Origin: Rapana venosa
Taxonomy: Eukaryota; Mollusca; Gastropoda; Neogastropoda; Muricidae
Assembly: GCA_028751875.1 (NCBI GenBank)
Contig: CM054167.1
Location: 24,232,393-24,296,392 of the forward strand
Reading direction: 5' to 3'
Length of the DNA stretch: 64,000 nt
In this document: positions 46,190 through 58,320 of the stretch, piece after piece
Layout: every line of letters starts with the position of its first letter
How positions within the stretch are numbered: the first letter of the stretch is position 1
Program-made: the position numbers and the translations under genes
The notes under the pieces: model-generated
What the model was told of the DNA's origin: nothing
What the model saw: the letters and a program-made list of their open reading frames with translations, nothing else
The model's database searches: none

Positions 46190-46510
46190 GAAGAAGACGG
46201 GGGACGGGATAGCTCAGTGGTCGGAGCACTCGCTTTCCCCCAGCCAAGTTAAGCAGCGTCGAGCGTGGTTACCAGTTGGATGGGTGACCGTTTGCGCGCC
46301 TTGGCTTCAGTACAGTTCCCCAGTTCACCCAGCTGTAAAGGGGTACCTGCCCTCTTAGGGTCAGGGAATTTAAAGCACGAGGGAGAGGAGATGGGCGCCG
46401 CCCCAGAAATGCTGGCCCTAGAGAAGTGAGGTCTCTGACGCCTCGCTCCCCCTACGCCCTTTAAATGGGTTTAAATGGACTCCTTTACCTCCTTTAGAAG
46501 AAGAAAAAGA
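46190..46510 (+). mobile_element. tRNA/5S chimeric SINE B, second block copy
   Basis: Counterpart of 9018-9330; the A box and the full 5S-like region, including GTTGGATGGGTGACCG, are identical to the first copy. Confidence 0.85.
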
Positions 46511-46734
46511 ACAAAGAGGAAGGCCATATAAAAAGAAAAGAGACGATTGCAATGATCAAGGCAACAAGTAGAAGGGTGACGACATTAAAAAAGAAGAGAA
46601 AAAAAGGGGGGAAGAAAAACAAAAAACGGTTTGAAATCCTGTTTTTGTACAGAACAACCTTTTCATAAAAACGCTTAAAACTGAAACATCGTAAACCTTT
46701 CCTCAAAAAGTAGAAACCCTACCATGACTTGAAG

Positions 46735-47120
46735 TCACAGAAGTTTTCCCTATGCCTGAAATTCGGGCTGCTCTCCCTGGGGAGCGCGTCGCCACGAGAG
46801 CAACACCACCCAAATTGTTTTATTTAAATTTTTCCCTTTGTCTGCATTGTATTTGTTCCTTACCAGAGCGGATTTTTTTTCTACAGAATTTTGAAAGGGA
46901 ACACCTCTCTTGTTGCTGTGGGTTATATTACCCCGCCCCAAAAAAGTGTGTTGCGCGGAAAACCTCATTTATTGCTTCATCCAAGGACTAGCACCCAGAC
47001 CACCGCTCATTTGTCTAGCAAAAGGGGGGTGGGGTAAAGTTTTGGGCACAAACAGGACCAAACCTAAACATTCTGGCTTTCTAGCAGGAGCGTTACCTCT
47101 AACCCCCGATCCCATACATA
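46735..47120 (-). mobile_element. tRNA-type SINE B, second block copy
   Basis: Counterpart of 9530-9935 with small indels. Confidence 0.65.
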
Positions 47121-47149
47121 TCCGTCGATAACTTTAATCCACATTCCTT

Positions 47150-47365
47150 CACCCATCTTTCAGCAAAGCACCTCGTTAAAAGCTCCTACATACAGACGAA
47201 GCGATAAAATTTGCCAGTTGCCATGGCGATGAATGATCATTTGTGGCGCCTGCATGTATGAGACGGGGATGTCGGGTGGTAACTTTCATTTTAAGTGTTG
47301 AGAATGAGGTATGAACATTGGCCCATTTGAGGTCAAGGCGGGTTTGCCTGCAGTGTAAACAGGTT
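47150..47365 (-). repeat. Dispersed repeat C, second block copy
   Basis: Counterpart of 9960-10175, slightly damaged. Confidence 0.6.
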
Positions 47366-48679
47366 TCTGTCAGTCAGCTTTGTATTTTTGAAGCTATGTT
47401 TGTTATTCTATGTAATTGTCTGTCTGTCTGTCTCTATCTGTCTCTCACTCTGTCTTTCTCTCTGTCCCTGTCTCTCTCTTTGTGCAAATATATTCATATT
47501 GTTAAAATTGAAACAAGACAGGGTAGTGTAAGGTGTTATCCCTGTTTCTGTTTGTTGTCTGTCCATATATTTGTCTGTCTGGCTGTTTGTCGACTCTTGT
47601 CTGTCATATCAGTCTTCCAAATTTCACATCTGCCCCACCCTTCTACCCCTCCTAAACCTTTTCTCCACCTTCTTTCTACGCTTCTATCAAACCCCAATTT
47701 TATGAATGGGAAACTTGTTTTTGAAAATAAAGGATTGCATGTCGAGAAGGCTTGTCAATTGAAAATGAAAATAAATCTTTCTTTTCAACACAGGAGTGGG
47801 AAATGAAAAAAAGTAATTATGGAACTGACATACAGTTGTCATCGGTTGTAATATTATAAAAATTCTTTGTTGTCTTCTCAATTTTGTATTTTGACACTTT
47901 AACTGTTGTGGTGAATGAACGTATGTGTATTAAGTGAGTGTTTTTTACTGTACTTTTAAACTTTTGTGAGTAAATATAATTTGATCGGGTTTTTTTCCTT
48001 TTCTTGCCAGAATGCCCAAGCGGTTGCTGTTGTTTTTGGGGTTTTTGGCTTTCCAGGCTTAACACTTCCAAGTCCCCCCAAAACTCATTCTAAGTCCACA
48101 CAGCTGGGAATAAATTGAACTTGATACACACGGATAAGAAGGTTGTATCACCGGGTTTTTTTTCAAAACCCTCGTCAAATTTATGGGCAGCCATATACCG
48201 ATCAGAAAATTTTCCCTTTAATGAAATCGCAGATCACGTGGGTTGTTTGTTTTTTTTTAAAATTGAACGTCTTTCACCAAAGTGAAATTAGCGCTCAATC
48301 ATTTGGGGGGGCATGGTAAAAGAAATAAAAACAACCGCAAAGCAAACAAAATTTTAATTTACCCCTGCATTTTTCTGCATCACAACTAGAAACTTTGGTT
48401 TTGACTCAGTATGTATGAGAAGGGGTTCAATATGGGGATGACACTAACTGTTAACCGGAAAAGACCAACAACAGCAAAACACATTTAAGTACCGTTTGAA
48501 AACAAAACCCCCCCCCCAAAACCCGATCGACTTGATTTTACTTTTAAAAAGGAATAAATGTGAAATTTTTTACTTGAACCGGAAAAAGGCAAGATTTTTT
48601 TGAAAAGTAAAAGGGAAAGAGAGAGAGAGAGAGAGAGAAGAAGAGAGAGAAGAAGAGGAGAGAGAGAGAGAAGAGAGAA

Positions 48680-49498
48680 CAAGACAAATTCTTTTATTTC
48701 GAGGAAATGAATAAACACTATTGGGGTTTTTTAAAATCCCTCCCCGCCCGTAGGATACTCTTAAAAAATAACCCCAACACTTATACACTCCAAAATTAGA
48801 AAAAAGGGGGAAAAACCCTTTTTTAAAAAAGCCCCCCCCAAAAAAAAACCCCCAAAAAACACACCTTAAAACACCCCCCATCACCCACCCACCCCCCCAA
48901 AACCCCAACCAAACCAAACAGAAACCAAACAAACAAGGAGAAGGAAAAAACAAATCAACAAAAAAGGAAAAAGGAAAAAAAAGAAGAGAAAACAAAACAA
49001 GAAGAGAAAAACAAACAACAACAAAACCAAGAAAAATAACACAACCAACACTTAATAAGAATCATAAAAGAAAAACATCCACACATTGTCAACATGGTAC
49101 ATATACTTGTTACATATAGCAATAAGATATTGAAATAGGACACTCATTAAAACTTAAGTACAGTCGGACAAGCCCAATAAAGTATTGACAAAATAAAAAA
49201 TATGAATACTTCGTCAGGATACACTATAAACAAAAAGCAAAAAGATAAAAGATGAGTAACAGAGACAGAGAGACAGAAGTGTGTGTCGTGTATTTCAGAT
49301 AATATCCCAATATATAGATTCCCCAAACTGAACACGATCACCATCAACTCATTTTTTGATTTATCACTCGATCGAAACTATATGTCATGACAAATGAAAT
49401 AAACCCGATACCCATACATTCACATAAAAAAAACAAGAAACAAAACAAAAGAACAAATCTAAACCTAGACAGTCAATGACCAGAGAGAATTGTTTTAA

Positions 49499-49530
<32 letters not shown>

Positions 49531-50798
49531 GTGGTGTGTGTGTGTGTGTGTGTTGTGGTGTGTGTGTTTTTAGGGATAATACTAATATATAATACTCACA
49601 TAGACACGATACCATCAACACTTTAAAAAATTATACTATTACAAATTGAATATTAATAATGATAAAGTAAGTGCAATACCCATATACTCACACAATAAAG
49701 ATGGAGAAAAACCCCCAATAAAGTCATAAAAAGAACATCTACACATTGTAAGTAAGAGAGACCTTTTTTTTTAACCAGTATAAGGAATAAGTACTTATGT
49801 GCTTTTTTTATACATCCAGCTCCCGACCGTAGGTTCACTAATAATCAATGAACCCAAATACTCATTCTTTCAAAGCAGTAAAGCAAAGGGGAAAAATACA
49901 TTTTTAAAGGAGAAAACAACACACACACACAAAACCCATAGAGACAAAAAACAACAACAAAACAAAAAACACAAATAAAAAAACAAACAACCCAAACCCA
50001 ACAACAAAAACCCCCCCTCCCAACAACAACAAACAAACAAGAAACAAGAAAAAGTCAACAACAAACAAAAAAAGAGACAAAAAGAAGAAAGAAAAAAAGA
50101 AAAGAAAAACCCCCCTCACACACACAAACCCCAACACCGCCCCACCCCCCCCCCATAACACACACATATTAATAATGATAATATATGGAATTTACATACA
50201 CCAAAAAACAAAACAAACAACCCCCCCCCCCCACACAAACAAATCAACTAGAGAGAAGGCCAAACTTATAGATCATAAAAATTGAAAACGCCTTCATATG
50301 TTAGAATAGTACACATAGTTGATACACAAATACTAAATATTGAAATATGACATTCAACTGAGCTCAAGAACAGTCCAACAAGCCCAAAAAAATATTGAAA
50401 ATAGAGACATGAATGTGTCCCTTACATTAGATTACACCACAACAAAAGAAGGAGAGAGAGAGAGAGAGAGTAGAGAGAGAGAGAGAGAGAGAGAGAGATA
50501 AGAGAGAGAGAGAGAGAGAGAGAGAGTGTGTGTGTGTGTGTGTGTGGTGTTGTGTGGTGTGTGTGGTGTGTGTGTTCAGAGATGGTACTAAACTTACGTT
50601 CACATACAAGTAACACGATCACCTTCATCACTTATTTTGATTAACTCATACCAAAATATATGTCATGATAATCAAATAAACTCAATACCCATACTCTCAC
50701 ACAATAAAAAACAAGGAAGAAAAGAAAGGGGAAAAAACCCAGCCAATATCTATAATGGTCATAATGGGGAAAGAGAGAGCGAGCGAGCGGAGAGATAG

Positions 50799-50849
<51 letters not shown>

Positions 50850-51072
50850 TTTGTGTTGTGTTTCAGGGATAACAGTGAATATACAATTCTCAAAAAAGAT
50901 GCACATCACCGTCAAAATAAAATTATTATGATTAATACTCATGCAAATTATATGTCATGATAATGAAATAAAACTCAATACCCGTATAACTCACACAATA
51001 AAACAAGAAGAAGAGAAAAGGGGATAAGAGTCAAAATCTATAAGGTCAGAGAGAGAGAGAGAGAGACGAGAT

Positions 51073-51131
<59 letters not shown>

Positions 51132-51731
51132 TGTTTCAAGGATAATACTAAATATATAATTCTGAAGACAGCACAGAACCACCAAGCAAGTAATCATTAA
51201 TTCTTTTCGAATATACTCGTACAAATAGAACGTCCATTAAAAAAAATATTAAAAAAAAGCCCAATGCCAATACACTCATACAATAGAAGGAAATATTTTT
51301 ACTACCGTAAGTAGAGTGAGAGATAATGGGGGTGGGGGGTGAGGGGCTGCGAAGAAATGAAGAGAGTGGGAAAGAGAGAGAGAGGGGTGAGTGTGGGTGG
51401 TGTGTGTGTGTTTGTTGTGTTGAGGTGTGTTGAGGTGTGTGTTGTGTTTAAAGATAATGCTTTTTGTTTGTAAACAAAACAAAATAAAACGACATAGAAA
51501 AAAACCCACTTAAATAAATTCCCCAAAACCACATCATCCACGTCAACACTCTTTAGATATACTCCGTACAGATTAACACATATTATTGTTATGAAGATAA
51601 TATTTCCTTAATAACTATAGTGTAATTAAAAAAAAGAGCTGTTCTCTTTGGTAAACTCACTTATACAACCAACAGTTAACATTTGAAAGGTAGAGAGAGA
51701 GAGAAAGAGAAGAGAGAGAGAGAGAGGAGAG

Positions 51732-51783
<52 letters not shown>

Positions 51784-51900
51784 CAATGGGTCAACAGACT
51801 AGGGAAGGGAAAGGCGAGGGCAGATAGAAAGAATAGGAAAGGCAGATAGTAAGGAGGATATGCAACCATGTTTTTAAGGCTATGGACGTGGTCTGTTATT
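48680..51900. repeat. Degenerate satellite with embedded GA/TG tracts
   Basis: The phrase CTCAATACCCATAC-CTCACACAATAAAA recurs at about 49407, 49674, 50684, 50975 and 51263, giving unit lengths near 270-290 bp. Each unit also has ATATGTCATGATAATGAAATAAA, a GA or TG tract, and TCAGGGATAATACTAAATATATAATTCTC-like sequence. A longer period of about 1.1-1.2 kb links 48690 with 49780 (repeat family D hairpin) and 49160 with 50366. The array may start in or before the gap-adjacent sequence at 11561. Confidence 0.75.
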
Positions 51901-52245
51901 GTTGAAGTATCAAGTGATTTGATAATTGAGTTTGTAGATGTTAATGATTGATGTATTTAACAGAATCATGAAGGAGGTTTCCACAGCAGAGGGACCTGAA
52001 AAAGTAACTAGATTTTGAAAATAAGTTTATTCATAATTGGGACAACTAGCCTTTTTAGTATTTCTGACTGGTTTTAGGGGGATTTTGTCTTTTTCAGTAT
52101 GAGGAACAGTCCTGTCATGATCTTGAACAATCATGACGTCCTTTGTTATATTTTAATCTTGGTGTAAGGGGAGAAATATTTATTGAGTATAAGTCACTTC
52201 TAATAATCTGTCATTTTTAGAAGGACCCGTTTGAGAGCACGTTTA
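51901..52245. other. Single-copy-looking spacer
   Basis: AT-rich with ordinary complexity; no frame above background. Confidence 0.5.
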
Positions 52246-52252
52246 TACAGAC

Positions 52253-52306
<54 letters not shown>

Positions 52307-52400
52307 AGAGACAGACAGACAGACAGACAGACATACAGACAGACAGACCAGACAGTCCAGACACAGAATAGACAGACAGACAGACAGACTGACAGAAAGA
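52246..52400. repeat. GA and ACAG microsatellites
   Basis: (GA)n at 52257-52309 flanked by ACAG tetramers, with a partly duplicated GACACAGAATAG segment (52358 and 52406). Confidence 0.95.
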
Positions 52401-52914
52401 CATCAGACACAGAATAGGAATAAATTGAGAAAGAAGACCCACACACATTACACACACACAACACACTACCCCAACCAAACTGACCCCACCTATGCTACAA
52501 CAACGGACATTTAAAACTCAACACTAACAAAAGAACATCCCTAAAAAAAAAAAAATAAATTTTTAATAGAAATTGATGAATGAATAAAAAGGTATAGAAT
52601 AAAAGGATATTGTAAAAAGTGGGGATAATTTTCCTCTAGCTCAGAGTTCCCAAAGAGGTGGGAATACCGGTTGTGATGAAGATGGTCTCCTGTGTGTAAC
52701 CTTACATAGAGACTCTCTTTTCAAAGACATCAGTCTTCAGACATATCTCTTCTTTAAAGCAAACGTATCAGACATAACACCAGACGTTGAGATCGCAATC
52801 TTGCAATTTTGCCTGCTCCAAATATCCACAAATTATCAAAAAGAAATCGCCGTTTTTGTTTTTTTGTGCCCTGTCCAAAACTGTCCTTAAGACAACACCC
52901 TTCTCCACTCCTCA

Positions 52915-52935
52915 TCTCTCTCTCTCTCTCTCTCT

Positions 52936-52966
<31 letters not shown>

Positions 52967-53084
52967 TACTCTCTCTCTCTCTCTCTCTCTCTTACTCTCT
53001 CTCTCTCTCTCCTCATCTCTCTCTCTCTCTCTCTTCCCCCCCCCTCTCCAAAAGGAAGTCAGAAATGGAGACCCAAGATCTATG

Positions 53085-53148
<64 letters not shown>

Positions 53149-53400
53149 CCCCCCTCTCCAAAAGGAAGACAGAAAAAATAGAGACCCAAGATCTATGACC
53201 CCCCCCCCCCCCCCTCCGTCTCTCTCTCTCTCTCTCCCTCCCTACCCCAAAAGGAAGACAGGAAATGAGATCCCTCCTCTCTCTCTTACTATATATATAT
53301 ATATCTCTCCCCCCCCCCCCTCTCTCCCCCTCTCTCTCTCTCTCCCTGTCCCTCCCCGAAAGGAAGACAGAAAATGGAGACCCCGAAGATCTATGAACTC
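52915..53400. repeat. CT tracts with a repeated 45-bp spacer
   Basis: The spacer CTCCAAAAGGAAG-CAGAAA, followed by TGGAGACCCAAGATCTATGA, occurs at about 53046, 53156, 53248 (truncated) and 53354, always separated by (CT)n. It is a compound satellite; the 224-codon frame is not a gene. Confidence 0.9.
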
Positions 53401-53405
53401 TGTGA

Positions 53406-53726
53406 GACAAGCTGCTAGCTACCCTACTGTCCTTGGCTTTTCAAACAGTACCTGCCAATAATGACCTACCCGAGCAAGCAAAAGAAGCATTAGAAGTTCA
53501 TCTTACGGCTCAATCGGCTGCTCGCGCGCGTATCCCACAAGCCTTTGGGTTTTAGCAGGTGCATGTGATGGGTTTCCGCTCCGACAACGCTAACGAGACC
53601 ATCAGGCCCCATTCCGGAAATGACGTGCTCGTGCCGGAAGAGGCTCGCTGCTTGGCGCGGATCTGCGACGTATTAGCCACGAAGGCAGAAAGGAAGAAGG
53701 GTGATGAGGTCTGGAGTGGGTGTTAG
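53406..53726 (+). other. Protein-like stretch of unknown origin, one in-frame TAG
   Basis: One frame reads KLLATLLSLAFQTVPANNDL, then PEQAKEALEVHLTAQSAARA and RIPQAFGF, a TAG at about 53553-53555, then an ATG at 53568 and MGFRSDNANETIRPHSGNDV, VPEEARCLARICDVLATKA, ending at a TAG at 53724-53726. Composition is balanced and unlike the CT and TTTC tracts on both sides. The stop lies in TTTGGGTTTTAGCAG, which also looks like a 3' splice acceptor, so the second part could be an exon. I recognise no family. Chance or a decayed insert are real alternatives. Confidence 0.3.
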
Positions 53727-54900
53727 AAGGGCTTTTGTTTCTTTTTCTTTTTTCCTTTCTTTTCTTTGCTTTTCTTTCTTTCTTTCTTTAAAAAATGGTT
53801 TTTGTTCTTTCTTTCTTTTCTTTCTTTCTATCTTCTGTTTTCTTTCTTTTCTTTCTTTCTTTCTTTTCTTTCTTTCTTCGTTTGTCTTTCTTTCTTTAAT
53901 TTTTCCTTTTTTTCTTCTTCTTTCTTTCGAATGTTTTTATTTTTGTTCTTCATTTCTTTCTTCTTTTAAAAAATAGTTTCTGTTCTTTCTTTCTGTTCTT
54001 CTTGTTTCTTTTATTTCTTTTGTTTTTTTTTTCCTTTCTTTGTTTCTGTTTTTTAAATGTCTTCCTTTTTTTCTTCTGTTCTTTTCTTTCTTTCTGTTGT
54101 GCTCGTTTTCTTTCTTTGTTTATACTCCTTTCTTTCTTTTGTGTTTGTTTTCTTTCTTTGTTTTTACTCCATTCTTTTTGTTTTCTTTTTCTTTCCTTTC
54201 TTTCTTTTGCATTTGTTTTCTTTTCTTTTGTGCTTCTTTCTTTCATCTGCTTTCTTTCTTTTTCTGTTTCATTTCCTTTCTTTTTTTTTCTTTTCTGACG
54301 TTCTTTCTTTTTTTCTTGTGTGTTTGTTTCTTTTTTTCTTTTCTGTTCTGTTCCGTTTTCTTTTCTTCTTTTCTTTTGTTTTCTTTCTTTCGATTCTTCT
54401 CTTTTTCTTTCTTTTCATTTCTTTTTTTCTTTTCTTGTTTTCTTTTTCTTTTCTTTTCATTTCTTTATTTCTTTTCTTGTTTTCTTTCTTTTCTTTCTTT
54501 ATTTCTTTTCTTTTTCTTTTTCTTTCTTTTGTGTTTCTTTCTTCTTTGTTTCTTTTTTGTTTCTCTCATTTAAGATTTTTGTTCTGTTGGTTGATCTTTT
54601 CATGTCTTCACCTGTTACTTTATTTCTATTTCTCCTTTTTAATGTTTTGTTTTGCCGGGTTGTTTCCCCCTGTCTTTTTTCGTTTATTCTTATGTTCTGT
54701 TTTGTTTTGTTGTTCATCTGCATTTTTTTTTTCATTTTTGGTCTATGTTTCTGCCTCACTGTCTTGTCTGTATTGTCTGCTCTTCTTCCACCGTCTCCTA
54801 GTCTTCTCTCTCTATTTCCATTTCTTTTTGTGCTTTTTTGTTTCTGTCTTTCTTTCTATCGTTTTTCTTAGTTTATATGTCTTTCTTTGTTCTGATCTAC
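53727..54900. repeat. TTTC/TTCT polypyrimidine tract
   Basis: More than 1 kb of T-rich TTTC sequence, probably the longest such tract here. The 98-288-codon frames are Phe/Leu/Ser low complexity. Confidence 0.95.
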
Positions 54901-55255
54901 TGAGATTTACGGTACTAATTTGAAGACATTCGTGTATGTCAAGTCCTCAGTCATTAAAGAAAAAAACCAGTTGCTGTTTTACATGATCATATTTCATTAA
55001 CACACATAAAATAAGACAAGTACAAACCTGTTCGTTTAGGAAAGGTTAGTCACTTGTTTATGATTGGCTACTTCACTACCGTCTGTCTTTCTTGGTTTTT
55101 TTCCCCTTTCCCTTTGTTCCTTCTTTTCTGCCTGCTTCCTTTCATTTTTAATAGTTAAGAATAAAACGAAAGCACTTGTTGCATCGACCGAAGAAATTTT
55201 GTTCTATTTTTTTTTTAACCTTCATCATAGCCACAGATGTACTCGTGCTTTCAGC
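54901..55255. other. Unassigned spacer
   Basis: Ordinary composition, no recognised feature. Confidence 0.5.
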
Positions 55256-55279
55256 AGTACACCCCCCCCCCCCATCCCA

Positions 55280-55327
<48 letters not shown>

Positions 55328-55360
55328 CTCCCTCCACCCCCCCCCCCCCCCCAACCCCCC
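55256..55360. repeat. C-run, CT tract, C-run
   Basis: A (CT)n core (55283-55325) is bounded by C runs on both sides. Confidence 0.95.
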
Positions 55361-55464
55361 TAACAGTTCTGAATTGTACATAGTATCTTTTGTTCGTCTT
55401 CAATCTCTTCTTATCTGGTTTTTGGAGTTTGATTAACACTCCTCCTCCTCCTACTAACTTCAAC

Positions 55465-55745
55465 AACAGTGACAACAACAACAATAATAATGATGATGAT
55501 GATGATGATTATAATTGTAATAATAGAAAAAATGAAGATGATGATGTTGATGATGATAATAGTAATAATAGAAAAAATGAAAATAATATTAATGATAATA
55601 ATAATAATAACGATAATAATGATGATGATTATGATGATGATGATGATGTTGATGATGATAATGACAATATAGAAATAATGATGATTATGATGATAATGAT
55701 ATAAAAATAATGATGATTATGATGATGATAATAACAACAACAAAA
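55465..55745. repeat. GAT/AAT triplet region
   Basis: Mixed ATG, AAT and AAC triplets over 280 bp, containing a duplicated AATAGAAAAAATGAA segment (55522 and 55567). Encoded N/D runs are not taken as a protein. Confidence 0.95.
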
Positions 55746-55839
55746 CAACAATTCTGTTCTTGTTGTTATCGATGCTGTTGCTGTTGTCCTCATTCTTTCT
55801 TCTTGTTTTCCATCTTCTAGTCGTCCTTCAACTCCTTGT

Positions 55840-55891
55840 TCGTCTTTTTCTTCCTCCTCCTCTTTCCTCTCTCTCTCTCTCTCTCTCTCTC

Positions 55892-55947
<56 letters not shown>

Positions 55948-55960
55948 CTTTCTCTTTCTT
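55840..55960. repeat. CT microsatellite
   Basis: Two CT tracts joined by CATTTC. Confidence 0.95.
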
Positions 55961-56074
55961 CTCATTTTTTCTTCCTGCTTCTGCTGTTACCGCTTCTTCC
56001 CTTTCTTTCTTGTGCCCCCCTCCCCTTCTGTTTTCCAACATGTTGTGTGGCTGTAATTCGGTTATCGATTTCTA

Positions 56075-56165
56075 AAATGTGTGTGCATGTGCGTGCGTGC
56101 GTGTGTGTGTGCGCGTGCGTGTGTGTGGTGTGTGTGTGTGCGCGCGTGTGTGTGTATGTGTTTGT
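56075..56165. repeat. TG/CG microsatellite
   Basis: Alternating TG with CG steps over about 90 bp. Confidence 0.95.
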
Positions 56166-56199
56166 GTTCATGTTCCTGTGTTAAAAGGGACAAGCTGAG

Positions 56200-56523
56200 G
56201 ATCACACAGAAAGAAGGAAAGAGTCAGAGAAAGAGAGGCAGAAGGGAAAAAAAGGGGGGTGGGGTGGGGGTGGGGGGCAAGGGAGGAAGGAAACACAGAA
56301 AGAGAAGCAGAAGAGAAAGAGAACAGTACGAAAGTAAGGAAAGACGGGATCTAGGAAGATCAATGAAGATAAAAAATATACAGAGAAGAAGTAGGAGAAA
56401 AGAAAAGAAGTAGAATATGTGGAAGAAGAAGAATTGCGAAGAAGAAGAAGAAGAAGAAGAAGAAGAAGAAGAATAGAATAGATAGATAGATAGATAATAG
56501 ATAGATAATAGATAGATAGATAG

Positions 56524-56569
<46 letters not shown>

Positions 56570-56670
56570 GAGATGGAGGATGGATGGATGATGATGGATT
56601 GGATGGGTGGATGGATGGATGGATGGATAGATAGATCAATAGATCGATAGATGAGACAGAGAGAGGGGAA
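56200..56670. repeat. Purine tract, GAA, GATA, GA and GATG microsatellites
   Basis: Five different short motifs follow one another: mixed purine, GAA (56418-56472), GATA (56473-56526), GA (56527-56566) and GATG/GGAT (56574-56660). Confidence 0.95.
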
Positions 56671-56712
56671 AGAATGACTGATTTATTCTGGTAAGCTTTC
56701 AAGCCCATTCAC

Positions 56713-56713
<1 letters not shown>

Positions 56714-56772
<59 letters not shown>

Positions 56773-56910
56773 AGAGAGTTTCGGAATTCTCTCTCTCATT
56801 GTCTCTGTCTCTCTGTGTCTATCGGTCTGTCTGTCTCTTTCTCTCTCTGTATCTGTCTGTCTGTCTCTTCTCTCTGTCTGTCTGTCCTGTCTGTCTGTCT
56901 GTCTCTCTCT

Positions 56911-56967
<57 letters not shown>

Positions 56968-56994
56968 CTCATCTCTCTCTCTCTCTCTCTCTAG
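56714..56994. repeat. GA tract facing CT tract (inverted repeat)
   Basis: (GA)n from 56714 to 56778 is followed, after only about 10 bp around GTTTCGGAATT, by CT/TCTG sequence to 56994. The two arms are complementary over about 60 bp and could form a long hairpin. Confidence 0.9.
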
Positions 56995-57069
56995 CCGAGG
57001 AACGAAAATAAAAACCAACCAACCAAATGAAACAAACATTCAAGAAGAAGGAGGGAAAACTGACAAGAA

Positions 57070-57377
57070 ACATACAAGCAAAGCAAAGCGTAAAGCCGCT
57101 ATAGAACTGACAAATCACCAGCCTAGATCACAACACGTAGAGAAAAGGGGGTAGGGGTGGGGATCGGAGGTGGGGGGGGGGAGGGGGGGGGGGGGGGGGA
57201 GGGGGGGGGGGGGGGGGGAGGGGGGGGGAGGGGGGGACCAACTCCTGATAACTAACTTTTTTTCCAGGTAAACCGACACCTCCTCAAACAGAAACAATAC
57301 GTTTATACTTTCACTAAACTTCACAGCATGCAAACCTCCTTTCATGTAGGTCTTTGCCAGATAGAAAAGAAGATAGA

Positions 57378-57428
<51 letters not shown>

Positions 57429-58130
57429 AGAGAGAGAGAGAGAGAGAGGAGGAATAAGAAGACGAAGAAAATGAGAAGACGAAGAAGAAGAACAAAAAAA
57501 CAAGAAGAAGAAGAAAGATAGAAAGAAAAAATCAAATTAAATTCTTTTATGTCGAGGATAATAAATTTAAGCTCCCTGTGCTTATTTTTTGGCCATCCAG
57601 TCCCCACCCCCAGGATACAGCATGATAATAACTAAAACCCAATAACCACATATTAACTCAGAAAAAACACACAACACCAAGCCCCCAAAAAGCCCCAAAG
57701 AGAGAGAGAAGAGAAGAGAAAAAGTGAGAAGAGAAGAAATGAAGAGAGAGAAGAGTTTCAGAGATAGAGAGAGAAAAATGATGCATTTTAGAATTGGTAA
57801 AACGCAAAACGTGACGAAACGAAACAAAAACAACTAGATAAACAAAACACAAATAGGAGAAGAGAAACAACAACAACAACAACTGACCAGAAACAAGCAA
57901 AAGTCTCTCTAAAACTGACAAATCAGGCGCCAAAACTCACAACACGTAGAGAAAGAAAAAACCCCAAACAGACCACACACCTGATAACTTTTGTTTACTT
58001 AAGGTAAACCCACACCTACTCAAACAGAGACACGGTTTATCATTCATCTAAACTTCACAGCACGCAACCTTCCTTTTGCTGCAGATCTTTGCCATATCGA
58101 AAGATTGATAGATGAGATGAGATTAGATTA
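57070..58130. repeat. Local tandem duplication, ~800-bp unit
   Basis: 57095-57375 (ACTGACAAATCA, CAACACGTAGAGAAA, CCTGATAACT, AGGTAAACC, AAACTTCACAGCA, TCTTTGCCA) recurs at 57912-58110 in the same order. Between them lies a copy of repeat family D (57540-57615) and GA-rich sequence. The first unit has a long G tract inserted where the second has a short A-rich bit. Confidence 0.8.
57163..57238 (+). repeat. Long poly-G tract
   Basis: About 75 bp that are G except for five or six A. It could form a G-quadruplex and is a plausible polymerase or consensus trouble spot. Confidence 0.9.
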
Positions 58131-58320
58131 GATAGACAGATAGATAGATAGATAGATAGATAAGATAGATAGGATAGATAGACATATAGACAGACCTATA
58201 GACAGATAGAGAGATAGATAGATAGATTAAGGGGAGACAGATATAGATAAAATAATATATATATATAATATATATAAGACAGAGAGAGAGAGAGACAGAA
58301 AAACAGAGAGACAAGAGACA
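58105..58320. repeat. GATA, TA and GA microsatellites
   Basis: GATA/GACA tetramers (58105-58230), TA (58250-58277), then GA. Confidence 0.9.

Larger units (their letters stand above)
38104..48960. repeat. Second copy of ~11 kb duplicated block
   Basis: Collinear with 1-11885. It is noisy from 38104 to about 41330 and again after about 47600, and close to identical in between apart from microsatellite lengths and scattered indels. The homologous features are listed briefly below. Low quality at the ends with good quality in the middle argues that much of the apparent divergence is consensus error. Confidence 0.9.

Noticed and set aside
52690..52760. Possible LINE C-terminal tail (DSLFKDISLQTYLFFK)
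   Set aside because: The resemblance to SFKSSLKTYLF-type tails is short and has no upstream support; not strong enough to list.
53701..54923. Frames up to 288 codons that look like multi-pass membrane proteins
   Set aside because: Phe/Leu/Ser runs come from TTTC and TTCT repeats on one strand; all three frames are similarly open.
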